Below the pieces are notes generated by a model. It made no database searches, was not told the DNA's origin, and worked only from the letters and a program-made list of their open reading frames with translations. Of a stretch of DNA of 64,000 nt, positions 51,927-60,905 are shown in pieces. The translations under genes were made by a program, and so were the position numbers. The DNA is from an uncultured Ruminococcus sp. (GTDB lineage Bacteria > Bacillota > Clostridia > Oscillospirales > Acutalibacteraceae), in assembly GCA_902800065.1 (NCBI GenBank), contig CADCDE010000002.1, forward strand, positions 1 through 64,000, read 5' to 3'. How positions within the stretch are numbered: the first letter of the stretch is position 1; every line of letters starts with the position of its first letter.

Positions 51927-51955
51927 ATTCTATCACAATGACTATAAGTTTTCAA
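51927..51955 (-). promoter_or_regulatory. Candidate promoter of the rnf operon
   Basis: On the minus strand TTGAAA (51955-51950), 17-nt spacer, TAGAAT (51932-51927). The start codon is about 50 nt downstream. Confidence 0.5.
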
Positions 51956-51970
51956 TAACAATTTTATGAC

Positions 51971-52012
51971 AAATAAAAGCAGAACAGTGATAAAAAATGT
52001 ACACTGTTCTGC
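51971..52012 (-). terminator. Intrinsic terminator after the YpmS-like gene
   Basis: GCAGAACAGTG (51979-51989) pairs over 11 bp with CACTGTTCTGC (52002-52012). On the minus strand the stem is followed by TTTTATTTG. It ends the recO-mutS2 unit. Confidence 0.82.
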
Positions 52013-52023
52013 ATTATCGTTAT

Positions 52024-52854
52024 TTATGAAAAACGTGATATCAAATCATCTTTTATATCAATAATATTGTCTTTGATGTCATTGATTTTATCGGTGACTT
52101 TGGGAATGAGTTTATTTATATTGTCAAGACCGAATTCAATTATACTTTCCGGAGAAAATGTGACTTTAAAGAGATGCTTCAGCTTTTCACGACCTTCAGA
52201 GGTCTTTAGTGCGTCTATGAGAACATCAATGGCATCACTTGCGAGACTGTTGGTTTGGCAGGTCATTATTTTATTACCTATCGTAAATTCCCTGAAGGTA
52301 AGTGTGAGAATAAACGAGTCAATGTTGAAATCGTATGAGGAACTGATAAGAATGATACCATCTTTAACGGAAACATTTTCCGTTTGTTGTATATTGGCTG
52401 ATATGATGCTTTTGAGTATAAAGTCATTTACAGGAAGTTTTCCTATTCTTGCATCATAAAGCCTGATATTAAAAGCATTGTTCGTTGTATCAAGCGAGAT
52501 ATCCGCTTTTGCATACAGCACGACATCATGCTCCATATATGATATTTTGGAATAAATTTCCGTAATACCGTTATTGAAGTATATACGGAGATTTTTTATA
52601 TCATTGCTTTTTTCAACTATCTCATCATTGAGATAAGTATTGACCTGAGCTTCTGTGAGAGTGAATTCCTTACCCGAAACAGTGCCTTTAAGAGCTGTAT
52701 ACATCAGTGTATCATCTCTTGTATCCGGAAGATATTTATTCTGAGCATCGTCCTGAAGGGCAAGGAAGATACATATACCGAAAGTTATCAGTGAAATTAT
52801 TATGATGATAAGCAAAGTTAATAGCCAAAAACTGTGTTTTTTTATAATTATCAC
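52024..52854 (-). CDS. Single-TM extracytoplasmic protein, YpmS-like by layout
   Basis: 276 residues. One membrane segment (residues 8-33, FWLLTLLIIIIISLITFGICIFLAL) is followed by an outer domain. LKGTVSGKEFTLTEAQVNTYLNDEI, LRIYFNNGITEIYSKISYMEHDVVLYAKADISL and FNIRLYDARIGKLPVNDFILKSII have the order and strand pattern of YpmS/DUF2140 proteins, but the sequence match is weak and the protein is longer by an amphipathic C-terminal helix (KVTDKINDIKDNIIDIKDDLISRF). Last gene of the recO-mutS2 unit, 15 bases after mutS2. Function unknown. Confidence 0.68.
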   Translation of the reverse strand: MIIIKKHSFWLLTLLIIIIISLITFGICIFLALQDDAQNKYLPDTRDDTLMYTALKGTVSGKEFTLTEAQVNTYLNDEIVEKSNDIKNLRIYFNNGITEIYSKISYMEHDVVLYAKADISLDTTNNAFNIRLYDARIGKLPVNDFILKSIISANIQQTENVSVKDGIILISSSYDFNIDSFILTLTFREFTIGNKIMTCQTNSLASDAIDVLIDALKTSEGREKLKHLFKVTFSPESIIEFGLDNINKLIPKVTDKINDIKDNIIDIKDDLISRFS

Positions 52855-52869
52855 TCTTTCTAAAGAAAA

Positions 52870-55212
52870 TCATTTCAGTTCAGCGATAGTTACACCTGAA
52901 TCTCCCTCACCGAATACACCAAGACGGAAGGTTCTTACAGAGGGATGTTTTTTAAGATGGTTTTGTACTTCACGGCGGAGAACGCCTGTACCCTTGCCGT
53001 GTATTATAGTTATTTGATGAAGATGCTGTAAAACAGCAGTATCTATCGCACGGTCAATATCAATGAGTGCGTCAATGACCACTTCTCCACGGACATCTAT
53101 TTCGGTAGATGCACCCTTGGAATTGTCACGGACAGTGCGTACAGAGCTTTGAATATTTTTAGGCTTGTCTTTTTTGAGCAGACGGAGATTTTCGATAGGG
53201 ACACGGGTTTTCATGATACCTGCCTGAACAAGTGCAGAATCCTTATCGACCTGTATAACAGTGGCTTTTTTGTCTATATCGAATATCAGAACGGAATCTC
53301 CTGCAACGAGAGGTTTGGGGAGTACATATTCTTCGTTTGAACGGTTCTGGACAGGATCGGCGGTATCTTCCATTCTACGGATATCTGCACGGAGTTTGGA
53401 TTTTTCTTCCGGTGAGATTTCTTTTTTCTTTCGTATAGCCTCAATTTCGTCAAGAACGCTGTAAGCCTGATATTTGGCTTTTGAAATGATATTTTCGGCT
53501 TCGGCTTTTGCAAGTTCAAGCTGATTTTGACGGTCTTTTTCGGCACGCTCGGTTGCCTGACGTGCAAGTTCAAGTTCATTTTGAATCTGTGTTTTGAGTT
53601 CTTCGGTTTCATTTATCTTTTCATCAAGCTGACTTTGAGTTTCCTGCAATTTTTGTACAACAGCTTCAAACTTTGAATCCTCAAGGGATACAAGGAGCTT
53701 TGCACGGTCAATGATATCCTTTGAAATTCCGAGATGCTCTGATATTGCAAAGGCGTTTGAACGTCCGGGCATACCGATGAGAAGTTTATATGTAGGGCGG
53801 AGAGTTGATACGTCAAATTCACAGCAGGCATTTTCAACACCCTGTGTATCAAGGGCATAGCTTTTGAGTTCTGCATAATGGGTTGTGGAAGCGATTTTTG
53901 CCCCCTGTGAACGGAGCTGTTCGAGGATAGCCGTAGCAAGAGCCGCACCCTCGACAGGATCTGTGCCTGCACCAAGTTCGTCTATCAGAACAAGGCTTTT
54001 ATTATCAGCAGTTTCGAGGATACTTTTAATATTAGTCATATGGGCGGAGAATGTAGAGAGGGATTGTTCGATACTTTGTTCATCTCCTATATCCGAGAGG
54101 ACATTTTCAAAAACGGATAATTCACTGTTGTCCGAGGCAGGTATCATAAGACCGCACATAGCCATCAGTGAAAGCAGACCGAGAGTTTTAAGTGAAACGG
54201 TCTTACCGCCTGTATTCGGTCCTGTAATTACAAGTGTATCAAATTCCGAGCCAAGTCGTATATCTGTTGGGACGACTTTATCGGCAGGAATGAGGGGGTG
54301 ACGGGCTTTTTTGAGGTTTATAATTCCCTTGTTGTTCATGATAGGGATAGAGGCTTTCATTTTGAAAGCAAGGGACGCTTTTGCGAATATAAGATTCAGT
54401 TCGGCAAGCATATTGTAGCTTTGGCAGATGCTGTCGGCATAGGCAGCAAGCTCGGCTGAAAGCTCGGCTAATATCCTGTCAATTTCAGCCTGTTCTTTTG
54501 AGCGGAGTATTCGTATATCATTGTTTGCTTCTACAACGCTCATAGGCTCGATGAATACAGTCGCACCGCTTGCAGAGGTATCATGAACAAGACCTGCAAC
54601 GGCTGAACGGAATTCCGCTTTTACAGGGATAACAAAACGTCCGCTTCGGATAGTTATGATAGCTTCCTGAAGATATTTCTGCATAGTTGAAGAACGGATT
54701 ATTTTTTCAAGATGCTCACGAATTTTTGAAGATGATGCGGCTATTTTTTTACGGATAGAGAAAAGAGTCGGTGAAGCGTTGTCGGCTATTTCGTCCTCAG
54801 AGAGAATGGAGGAAGTTATCTTGCTTTCAAGATACTTGTTTGGTACGAGTGCATTGAAACGCATATCGAGACACGTTTCTATTGAGGCGGATTTGAAACG
54901 CCATTCTGTAACAGAGCGTATTACCTGAAGTAAATTAGCTGCACGGAGGAGTTCAATGGGAGTAAGTACAGCACCAGCCTCTGCACGTCTGAGAGAGTTG
55001 TTTATATTATGTAGGTTTCCGAATGAGGGTGAGCCGAATCTTGCGGAAAGCGAATGTGCATCTGATGTTTCACGAATAAGCTCGTTTACTTCAAAAAGAG
55101 CATAAGACGGCTCAAGTGAAAGTGCAAGTGCTTTTGCATCTTCAAAGGAGGTAAGCTGGGCGAGCATTTCAAGAACCTTGTCGAGTTCGAGAGATTTATA
55201 ATTTTTGTTCAT
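52870..55212 (-). CDS. mutS2: Endonuclease MutS2
   Basis: 780 residues, standard length. The N-terminal helical clamp (LELDKVLEMLAQLTSFEDAKALALSLEP), the ATPase with Walker A GPNTGGKTVSLKTLG (near residue 330), Q-loop and DELGAGTDPVEGAALATAIL (Walker B and D loop), then a long coiled coil and a C-terminal Smr nuclease domain (EIDVRGEVVIDALIDIDRAIDTAVLQHLHQITIIHGKGTGVLRREV). It acts on collided ribosomes and branched DNA in Firmicutes. Its ATG lies 15 bases after recO with AAAAGGATTG upstream. Confidence 0.96.
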   Translation of the reverse strand: MNKNYKSLELDKVLEMLAQLTSFEDAKALALSLEPSYALFEVNELIRETSDAHSLSARFGSPSFGNLHNINNSLRRAEAGAVLTPIELLRAANLLQVIRSVTEWRFKSASIETCLDMRFNALVPNKYLESKITSSILSEDEIADNASPTLFSIRKKIAASSSKIREHLEKIIRSSTMQKYLQEAIITIRSGRFVIPVKAEFRSAVAGLVHDTSASGATVFIEPMSVVEANNDIRILRSKEQAEIDRILAELSAELAAYADSICQSYNMLAELNLIFAKASLAFKMKASIPIMNNKGIINLKKARHPLIPADKVVPTDIRLGSEFDTLVITGPNTGGKTVSLKTLGLLSLMAMCGLMIPASDNSELSVFENVLSDIGDEQSIEQSLSTFSAHMTNIKSILETADNKSLVLIDELGAGTDPVEGAALATAILEQLRSQGAKIASTTHYAELKSYALDTQGVENACCEFDVSTLRPTYKLLIGMPGRSNAFAISEHLGISKDIIDRAKLLVSLEDSKFEAVVQKLQETQSQLDEKINETEELKTQIQNELELARQATERAEKDRQNQLELAKAEAENIISKAKYQAYSVLDEIEAIRKKKEISPEEKSKLRADIRRMEDTADPVQNRSNEEYVLPKPLVAGDSVLIFDIDKKATVIQVDKDSALVQAGIMKTRVPIENLRLLKKDKPKNIQSSVRTVRDNSKGASTEIDVRGEVVIDALIDIDRAIDTAVLQHLHQITIIHGKGTGVLRREVQNHLKKHPSVRTFRLGVFGEGDSGVTIAELK

Positions 55213-55227
55213 AATTTCAATCCTTTT

Positions 55228-55989
55228 TTAATTAAGCTGTTTGATATTTTTATAAAAGTCAAGAGTTGAATAGTGCATATCGTTTTGAGAAAGAAAAAAG
55301 CTCTCGGAGAATTTTTCAAGATCAGCCATTGAGCTTGGCAGCAGGTCAAATGAAAGTATCCTTTTGGGCTCGGCGGTAATGCAGTATCTTGTGGCAGTGA
55401 TACAGCCCATTGAAACGGCAAGACAATGAGGTGCAAGGAGATTTTTTGAGCAGCATTTGGCACAGTATATGCAGTTGTTTGCATAGTCAAAGTACATTAT
55501 ACCGTTATCGGATTCATATGTACCGCATTCATTGCAGAAAAGAATATTAGGCACAACACCGTTGAGAAGCATTGTGCGAAGCTCAAAGACCGCTTTTATT
55601 TGTGCAAGAGGCTTTTTTTTGATAGAAATGGCATAGAGACAGTTCAGCAGAAGCTGGAGATATTCATCAGACGGCATATTTTCGGGTATAGTTTTCATTG
55701 CAATCTCACAGAGATAATATCCGAGTGACAGGCTTTCGAGGTCAGAGAAGGCATCAAAAAAGCTCTTTATGGTCTCAGCCTCATTGATTATGTACTTTTC
55801 CCGTCCTTCATATATTTCGAGACGGGAATAGGTCATTGCCTGACAGGCAGATGAAGTTTTTGAAATAAGTTTTTTTGCACGTTTGCAGAAACAGCGGATA
55901 ATACCGTGTGAGGCTGTGAGAATGGTAACGAGCTTGTCGTTTTCACCAACGCTCTGTTCTTTTAGTATCAGACCTTCCGTGCTTATCAT
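55228..55989 (-). CDS. recO: DNA repair protein RecO
   Basis: 253 residues, standard length. The N-terminal OB fold starts MISTEGLILKEQSVGENDKLVTILTASHGIIRCFCKRAKK; the zinc site is formed by CNECGTYE and CIYCAKCC around residues 150-185; SLGYYLCEIAMKTIPEN lies between. It mediates RecA loading on SSB-coated DNA in the RecFOR path. The start lies inside the 3' end of yqzL, so the two are translationally coupled. Confidence 0.95.
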   Translation of the reverse strand: MISTEGLILKEQSVGENDKLVTILTASHGIIRCFCKRAKKLISKTSSACQAMTYSRLEIYEGREKYIINEAETIKSFFDAFSDLESLSLGYYLCEIAMKTIPENMPSDEYLQLLLNCLYAISIKKKPLAQIKAVFELRTMLLNGVVPNILFCNECGTYESDNGIMYFDYANNCIYCAKCCSKNLLAPHCLAVSMGCITATRYCITAEPKRILSFDLLPSSMADLEKFSESFFLSQNDMHYSTLDFYKNIKQLN

Positions 55990-56116
55990 AAGAGCCCTCC
56001 GAAACTATATTTTTAAATTCATTTTTGTTTATATCGTTTTTGGTCTCGCAGTATTTGAGATAATCAAGTACACTTCCCGAAGAAACGAAATTTTCCCAAG
56101 CAGTTTTTTCATCCAT
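55943..56116 (-). CDS. YqzL-like small protein upstream of recO
   Basis: 57 residues from ATG 56116 (AAAGGGGAGCTTTTATC upstream; a longer frame upstream lacks a site). MDEKTAWENFVSSGSVLDYLKYCETKNDIN resembles YqzL (W-x-x-F-x-x-[ST]G-x-[IV]-x-x-YL), the short protein that precedes recO in Bacillus. The C-terminal 27 residues are a basic extension (NEFKNIVSEGSYDKHGRSDTKRTERW) read through the start of recO, overlapping it by 47 bases. Role unknown. Confidence 0.7.
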   Translation of the reverse strand: MDEKTAWENFVSSGSVLDYLKYCETKNDINKNEFKNIVSEGSYDKHGRSDTKRTERW

Positions 56117-56242
56117 AGATAAAAGCTCCCCTTTTTTATAAATATTCAATAAAAATAATCAACTATAAATATTATATCCGTCTATGAAGAAAATAATGCA
56201 AGTAAAATGTCAAAAATAACAGGGGAGTGAAATTTTTATATC

Positions 56243-56338
56243 AGAGTGGAGTGTGGAGAGTGGAAAGTGGAGTTATTGTGCTTTTTTATAGAAACTTGAA
56301 TAATACATTTGCTCCACTCTCCACTCTCAACTCTCCAA
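56243..56338. repeat. Family B dispersed palindrome, copy 5 (full length)
   Basis: Left arm AGAGTGGAGTGTGGAGAGTGGAAAGTGGAGTT and right arm GCTCCACTCTCCACTCTCAACTCTCC are inverted copies around about 30 nt. It lies between era and the yqzL-recO unit on the minus strand. Confidence 0.75.
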
Positions 56339-56341
56339 ACT

Positions 56342-57244
56342 TTATTCAAAGTTTGATTCGTCATAGCCGAGAGAGCGGAGGATGCTTTCACGGTTACGCC
56401 AGTCTTCCTTGACTTTCACCCAGATTTGAAGGTTTATTTTGCAGTCAAAGAATTTTTCCATATCCTGACGGGCATATGTACCGATTTTTTTGAGCATTGA
56501 ACCGCCCTTTCCGATAATGATACCCTTGTGGCTGTCACGTTCACAGTAGATGACAGCATCTATGTCAATGATATTTGAATCCTGACGTTCCTTCATTCTT
56601 TCGACAAATACTGCTGAGCCGTGAGGGACTTCCCTTTCAAGCAGACGCAGGAGCTTTTCACGGATAATTTCAGAAGCGATAACTCTTTCGGGCTGGTCGG
56701 TGAGAGTATCCTCGTCAAACATGAAGTCGCTTTCATAAGCAAGTTTTTTTAGTTCGGTTTTGAGGTCGGATATACCTGAGCCTGTCTGTGCAGAGCATGG
56801 TACAACGGCTTCAAAGTCATACAGAGGGGATATTTTGGAAATTTGTTCGGCAAGTTTGGATTTATCCTGAATTGTGTCTGTTTTGTTTATGGCGAGAATT
56901 GCGGGTATGTCCATAGACTTGAATTTGTCGATAAGCTGTAATGTTTCATCGGAGATATCCCTGTCGGCTTCAACGACAAGGATACAGGCATCAACGCCTG
57001 CAACGGATTCATTTACCGAGCGGAGCATGAATTTGTCAAGGTTATTCCTTGGTTTATGCAGTCCCGGAGTGTCGATGAATACGAGTTGTGTATCGTTTTC
57101 AGTGAGAACTCCCATGATACGGGTACGGGTAGTCTGGGGCTTTGAGGAAACAATAGCTATTTTCTGACCAAGAATTTTATTGAGTATAGATGATTTACCT
57201 ACATTTGGTTTGCCTACTATGGCGATAAAAGCGGTTTTATTCAT
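56342..57244 (-). CDS. era: GTPase Era
   Basis: 300 residues, standard length. G motifs are GKPNVGKSSILNKILGQKIAI (G1), T in SSKPQTTR (G2), DTPGLHKP (G3) and NKTDTI (G4). The C-terminal KH domain has VIYCERDSHKGIIIGKGGSMLKKIGTYARQDMEKFFDCKINLQIWVKVKEDWR. It binds 16S rRNA and guides 30S assembly. It overlaps the end of dgkA by 8 bases, as part of the phoH-ybeY-dgkA-era cluster. Confidence 0.96.
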   Translation of the reverse strand: MNKTAFIAIVGKPNVGKSSILNKILGQKIAIVSSKPQTTRTRIMGVLTENDTQLVFIDTPGLHKPRNNLDKFMLRSVNESVAGVDACILVVEADRDISDETLQLIDKFKSMDIPAILAINKTDTIQDKSKLAEQISKISPLYDFEAVVPCSAQTGSGISDLKTELKKLAYESDFMFDEDTLTDQPERVIASEIIREKLLRLLEREVPHGSAVFVERMKERQDSNIIDIDAVIYCERDSHKGIIIGKGGSMLKKIGTYARQDMEKFFDCKINLQIWVKVKEDWRNRESILRSLGYDESNFE

Positions 57245-57695
57245 TTTGTTTTTTCCTTCTTCCTGTGATGAAAAATAGTGATAATAAAATGGATATTATC
57301 AGCAGAGATAAGTTTATCGGGTGAGTTATATAGAAATTATACATTGATATCAGTCCGTTAATATTCCCAAAAAGAATAAAGCCTGTAACAGCAGCAAAAA
57401 TTGCAAGGACAAGTACAGCACCTGCCGCGCAGTCCTTTGAAAATTTTATGAGAGGGTGATATTCGGTGCTGACCTTATCGCAAAGCTCCTCGATTGCGGT
57501 ATTGAACATTTCAGCGGAGAGGACTCCGCCTATCGTCAGCAAAAGGAGAATATAGTCTTCTCTCGAAAAATCAAAAAAACGTGCAAAAATGAGAACATAC
57601 AGCGCAGCCACTATATGGAATCTCATATTTCGCTCGTTTTTGATGCAGTGGATAATTCCGCAGAAAGCGTATTTAAAGCCACGAAGAAAAGACAT
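57237..57695 (-). CDS. dgkA: Diacylglycerol/undecaprenol kinase family protein
   Basis: 152 residues. FLRGFKYAFCGIIHCIKNERNMRFHIVAALYVLIFARFF and EMFNTAIEELCDKVSTEYHPLIKFSKDCAAGAVLVLAIFAAVTGFILF hold the conserved E-x-x-N-[TS]-A-[IV]-E-x-x-x-D and K-D-x-A-A-[GA]-A motifs. In Firmicutes the enzyme phosphorylates undecaprenol for cell-wall recycling. A C-terminal hydrophobic hairpin (TM 3-4) is present. It lies 5 bases after ybeY. Confidence 0.93.
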   Translation of the reverse strand: MSFLRGFKYAFCGIIHCIKNERNMRFHIVAALYVLIFARFFDFSREDYILLLLTIGGVLSAEMFNTAIEELCDKVSTEYHPLIKFSKDCAAGAVLVLAIFAAVTGFILFGNINGLISMYNFYITHPINLSLLIISILLSLFFITGRRKKQNE

Positions 57696-57700
57696 GGGAT

Positions 57701-58207
57701 TTATTCTTCTCCGTCCATAACATAGCTTGAGGAGCTTGGCAGACCGAGTTGAGTCATGACCTTTTCTTCCTTTTCACGCATACGGATACGCTGTATACCA
57801 TTGTCCTCATGGTCATATCCGAGAAGATGGAGCATTGAATGAGCTGTGAGATAGCCGACCTCACGCTGGAGGGAGTGACCGAAGCGTTCAGCCTGATCAA
57901 CGGCAGTTTCCATAGAGATGACGATATCACCGAGAATTTTTGCTCCTGTTTTGGGATCGGTATCATATACACCGTTCTCGCCCATAGGGAATGAAAGTAC
58001 ATCGGTAACTCTGTCGATATTTCTGTAGATAGAATTAAGCTCTTTTATCTGTTTATTGTTGACAAGAGTAACACTTACTTCAACCGAGCCTTCAAATTTT
58101 TCAAGTTTAAGAACAGCGTTGCAGCAGCGTCTTATTAGCATTCTGAGACCTGTAGGAATCTTGATATCCTTCTGTTTGTTTGTGATGATGACCTTGATTT
58201 TATCCAT
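57701..58207 (-). CDS. ybeY: Endoribonuclease YbeY
   Basis: 168 residues from ATG 58207 (GAAAGGATTTTTG upstream; an in-frame ATG further up lacks a site). The catalytic zinc motif is AHSMLHLLGYDHED (H-x3-H-x5-H); DRVTDVLSFPM and LGDIVISMETAVDQAERFGHSLQREV are the other conserved blocks. It matures rRNA ends and takes part in ribosome quality control. It follows phoH by 94 bases. Confidence 0.95.
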   Translation of the reverse strand: MDKIKVIITNKQKDIKIPTGLRMLIRRCCNAVLKLEKFEGSVEVSVTLVNNKQIKELNSIYRNIDRVTDVLSFPMGENGVYDTDPKTGAKILGDIVISMETAVDQAERFGHSLQREVGYLTAHSMLHLLGYDHEDNGIQRIRMREKEEKVMTQLGLPSSSSYVMDGEE

Positions 58208-58301
58208 AACAAAAATCCTTTCTGAAAAATATTTATATAATAACATATGTTCAAAGAACAATCAGAACCCAAAGATATGCTCTGTGAACGATATGTTTTT
58301 G

Positions 58302-59261
58302 TCACGAGTTGTTGGAGCCGGCATTGTCATAGGCCTTGATGATATCCTGAACGAGCTTGTGTCGTACAACGTCTTTTGCAGAAAACATTATAGTTTCGAT
58401 ATCATCAATATTTTTAAGTATGCGGACAGCATCTTTGAGACCTGAGCGGACACCGTTGGGCAGGTCTATCTGTGTAATATCGCCTGTGATAACCATTTTG
58501 GAATTGAATCCCAGACGGGTAAGGAACATTTTCATTTGTTCCCTTGTGGTATTCTGTGCTTCATCAAGAATGATAAAGCTGTCATCAAGTGTGCGTCCAC
58601 GCATATATGCAAGCGGAGCGACCTCGATATTGCCCTTTTCAACGTATTTCTGATATGTTTCCGCACCGAGCATATCAAAAAGAGCATCATACAGCGGACG
58701 GAGATAGGGGTCAACTTTACTCTGCAAATCACCCGGAAGAAATCCGAGCTTTTCACCTGCTTCAACGGCAGGGCGGGTAAGGATTATCCTGTTTATCTCT
58801 CTTGCACGGAAGGCAGTCACAGCCATTGCAACGGCAAGATAGGTCTTTCCTGTACCTGCAGGACCTACGCCGAAGGTGACTGTGTTGTCTCTTATTGCAT
58901 TACAATAGTTTTTTTGACCGATGGTTTTGGGTTTTACAGGTTTGCCACGGGAGGTAACACAGATACAGTTGCTGGCTATCTGTTCGATACGCTGTTCGTT
59001 ACCCTCGTTGACAAGTGACATACAATAGCGTATATTCTGTTCACTCAGAGGTTCTCCTCTGTTTATAAATCCTAAAAGGCTTTCAATGACCTTGCCGGCT
59101 TTGGCGACATTTTCAATTTCACCTGAAATTTTCAGTTGTGAGTCACGGCATACCACCGAGACCATATATTCATTCTGGATGAGTCTTATATTTTCATCAA
59201 AAGTACCGAAAAGAGCAACAGCCTGTTCCATTCGGTCAATGTTTATGATTTTTTCTGTCAT
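58302..59261 (-). CDS. phoH: PhoH-like ATPase (YbeZ)
   Basis: 319 residues. Walker A is FGVGPAGTGKTYLAVAMAV; the family blocks IILTRPAVEAGEKLGFLPGDLQSKVDPYLRPLYDALFDMLG and LDDSFIILDEAQNTTREQMKMFLTRLGFNSKMVITGDITQIDLP (Walker B DEAQN) are complete. An N-terminal KH-like region precedes the ATPase core. It works with YbeY in RNA metabolism. First gene of the cluster; a family A repeat lies upstream. Confidence 0.95.
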   Translation of the reverse strand: MTEKIINIDRMEQAVALFGTFDENIRLIQNEYMVSVVCRDSQLKISGEIENVAKAGKVIESLLGFINRGEPLSEQNIRYCMSLVNEGNEQRIEQIASNCICVTSRGKPVKPKTIGQKNYCNAIRDNTVTFGVGPAGTGKTYLAVAMAVTAFRAREINRIILTRPAVEAGEKLGFLPGDLQSKVDPYLRPLYDALFDMLGAETYQKYVEKGNIEVAPLAYMRGRTLDDSFIILDEAQNTTREQMKMFLTRLGFNSKMVITGDITQIDLPNGVRSGLKDAVRILKNIDDIETIMFSAKDVVRHKLVQDIIKAYDNAGSNNS

Positions 59262-59318
59262 TTGACCACCTTAAAATGTGAAGCATATAAAAATATTTTA
59301 ACAAAAATTTGATATCTT

Positions 59319-59384
59319 TGTCATTCCGAACACGGTGAGGAATCTTTGTAAGATTCTTCGTCGCTTTCGCTCCTCAGAATGACA
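59319..59384. repeat. Family A dispersed palindrome, copy 7 (reverse orientation)
   Basis: Read on the minus strand: TGTCATTCTGAGGAGCGAAAG...GAAGAATCTTACAAAGATTCCTCACC...GGAATGACA. Its minus-strand left flank (TTGTAAAATCTAATT) matches that of copy 2, so the two form a sub-family. Only a 290-bp gap between phoH and the LRR gene holds it, with a terminator next to it. Confidence 0.85.
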
Positions 59385-59494
59385 TAAAAAATTAGATTTT
59401 ACAATGTACTAGTTTATGATTGTATTATAAAAACAGTGAAAAGTTACTATAATATTTTAACATTTTTATAGAAAAATATCAAGTCTAAAATATA

Positions 59495-59537
59495 AACAAA
59501 AACTGCCATATGTCTAAAAACGACATACAGCAGTTTT
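59495..59537 (-). terminator. Intrinsic terminator after the LRR protein gene
   Basis: AAAACTGC and TATGTC (59499-59514) pair with GACATA and GCAGTTTT (59522-59537), with a small internal loop. On the minus strand the stem runs into TTTTTGTTTATA. Confidence 0.8.
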
Positions 59538-59551
59538 AATAAAAGTGACTG

Positions 59552-60697
59552 TTACGGAAGAACTTTGATGTCAATATACTGTTTTGAGATAACACCGTCA
59601 GAGTCCTTAAATTTTACACATATCTTGTAATTACCTGAGCTTTTGGGGGTTATCCATGCAACAGATGCTGTGTCAAAACGTTGTATTGTAGTCCATATTA
59701 TATTCGAAGATTTTTTGTAATAGAAAGCATATTGGGTGTCGGTCAGATTCGGATTTGCAGCCACTACTGCCAATGACTCTCCCTTTTTTATCGTATCAGC
59801 CGAAAGGATAACGAAAGTTTTTGCAGTATCGGAGAATGTATAAGCGTCTATGCCCTCAACATCAAGAGGAATAACAGCTTTTGTTAGGTTCACACAGTGA
59901 GCGAAGGCTTCTTTGCCGATATATTTCGTTGTTTGAGGGAGTTTTATTTCGGTGAGCTTGGGGGAGGAGAAGAAAGCATAGTCACCGATATCAACGAGGT
60001 TTTTCGGGAAATCAATTTTTTCAAGTGAAGAAGCATAGCAGGCGAAATCATATATTGAAGTGACTGTATCAGGGATAGTATATGAAGTTCTTGCAGACGG
60101 GAGAGCGAGAAGTGAGGACATATCCTTGCTGAATACAACACCGTCAACGGAGGTTATATATGGATTTTCGGGGGAAACATTTATGTTTTCGAGACCGAAC
60201 AAGTCGAATGTATCCGAGCCTGAAAGAGTTTTTACAGTTGATGGTATGTTGAGAGTTTTTACGGAATAGCGGTATGCTTCGTCAAGGTCACTGCCGAAGG
60301 AATATATTCTTTCAACAGGTATTTTTCCGTTGACGAATGCGGGAACGGTTATTTCAGTGTCATTGCCTGAATATGAAATGAGTTCAGCATAGAAGCCGGT
60401 TTTGAGTCTCAGGCGGATAATATATGTAAAATCGCCTTCTGTCAGATAAAGACCACCTTTTTTGATACGGTATTTTGAGGTAAGTTCCTTGATGTTCTGT
60501 GCATAAACTTTGCTTTGAGTTATTATTTTCGAGAGAAGACTCTGAGTGGCATCAAATTTATGGAGCTGAACTACAGTTGTTGTCGGAGCAGTAATATCTG
60601 TATCTGTTTCGGCTGCAAAAACGGCTGAGCCTGTACTTACAGAGAGAGCCAATGCACAGGTGAGTATACTTGCGATTAATTTTTTTGAAGATTTCAA
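59552..60697 (-). CDS. Secreted BspA-type leucine-rich-repeat protein
   Basis: 381 residues with a Sec signal peptide (KKLIASILTCALALSVSTGSAVFAAET, cleavage near VFA-AET). The body holds irregular LRR_5 repeats such as YDFACYASSLEKIDFPKNLVDIGDYAFFSSPKLTEIKLPQTTKYIGKEAFAHCVNLTKAVIP. The C-terminal 65 residues (TQYAFYYKKSSNIIWTTIQRFDTASVAWITP, YKICVKFKDSDGVISK) match the end of the unrelated Ig-like protein at 29673-30383. No sortase motif or SLH domain is present, so it is probably released or loosely held. Function unknown; adhesion or host or glycan interaction is typical for the type. Confidence 0.9.
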   Translation of the reverse strand: MKSSKKLIASILTCALALSVSTGSAVFAAETDTDITAPTTTVVQLHKFDATQSLLSKIITQSKVYAQNIKELTSKYRIKKGGLYLTEGDFTYIIRLRLKTGFYAELISYSGNDTEITVPAFVNGKIPVERIYSFGSDLDEAYRYSVKTLNIPSTVKTLSGSDTFDLFGLENINVSPENPYITSVDGVVFSKDMSSLLALPSARTSYTIPDTVTSIYDFACYASSLEKIDFPKNLVDIGDYAFFSSPKLTEIKLPQTTKYIGKEAFAHCVNLTKAVIPLDVEGIDAYTFSDTAKTFVILSADTIKKGESLAVVAANPNLTDTQYAFYYKKSSNIIWTTIQRFDTASVAWITPKSSGNYKICVKFKDSDGVISKQYIDIKVLP

Positions 60698-60820
60698 TTT
60701 AAAGACCTCCTATTTCTAAAAAAATATATAAAAAATAATGATTATGAATAATTTTTATATATTGTAACACCGAAACATTCTTCCGTCAATACTTCAAAAG
60801 AAAAATAATGGAAATTCATC

Positions 60821-60849
60821 TTGACAAAAAAGAGAATATATAGTATAAT
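60821..60849 (+). promoter_or_regulatory. Promoter of the ylxM-ffh unit
   Basis: TTGACA (60821-60826), 17-nt spacer, TATAAT (60844-60849): full consensus. Confidence 0.85.
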
Positions 60850-60905
60850 GTCACAGGTGTAAAGGAAAAATACTTTACAGTCGGCTGAAGGGCGGTTTGA
60901 GGGAT

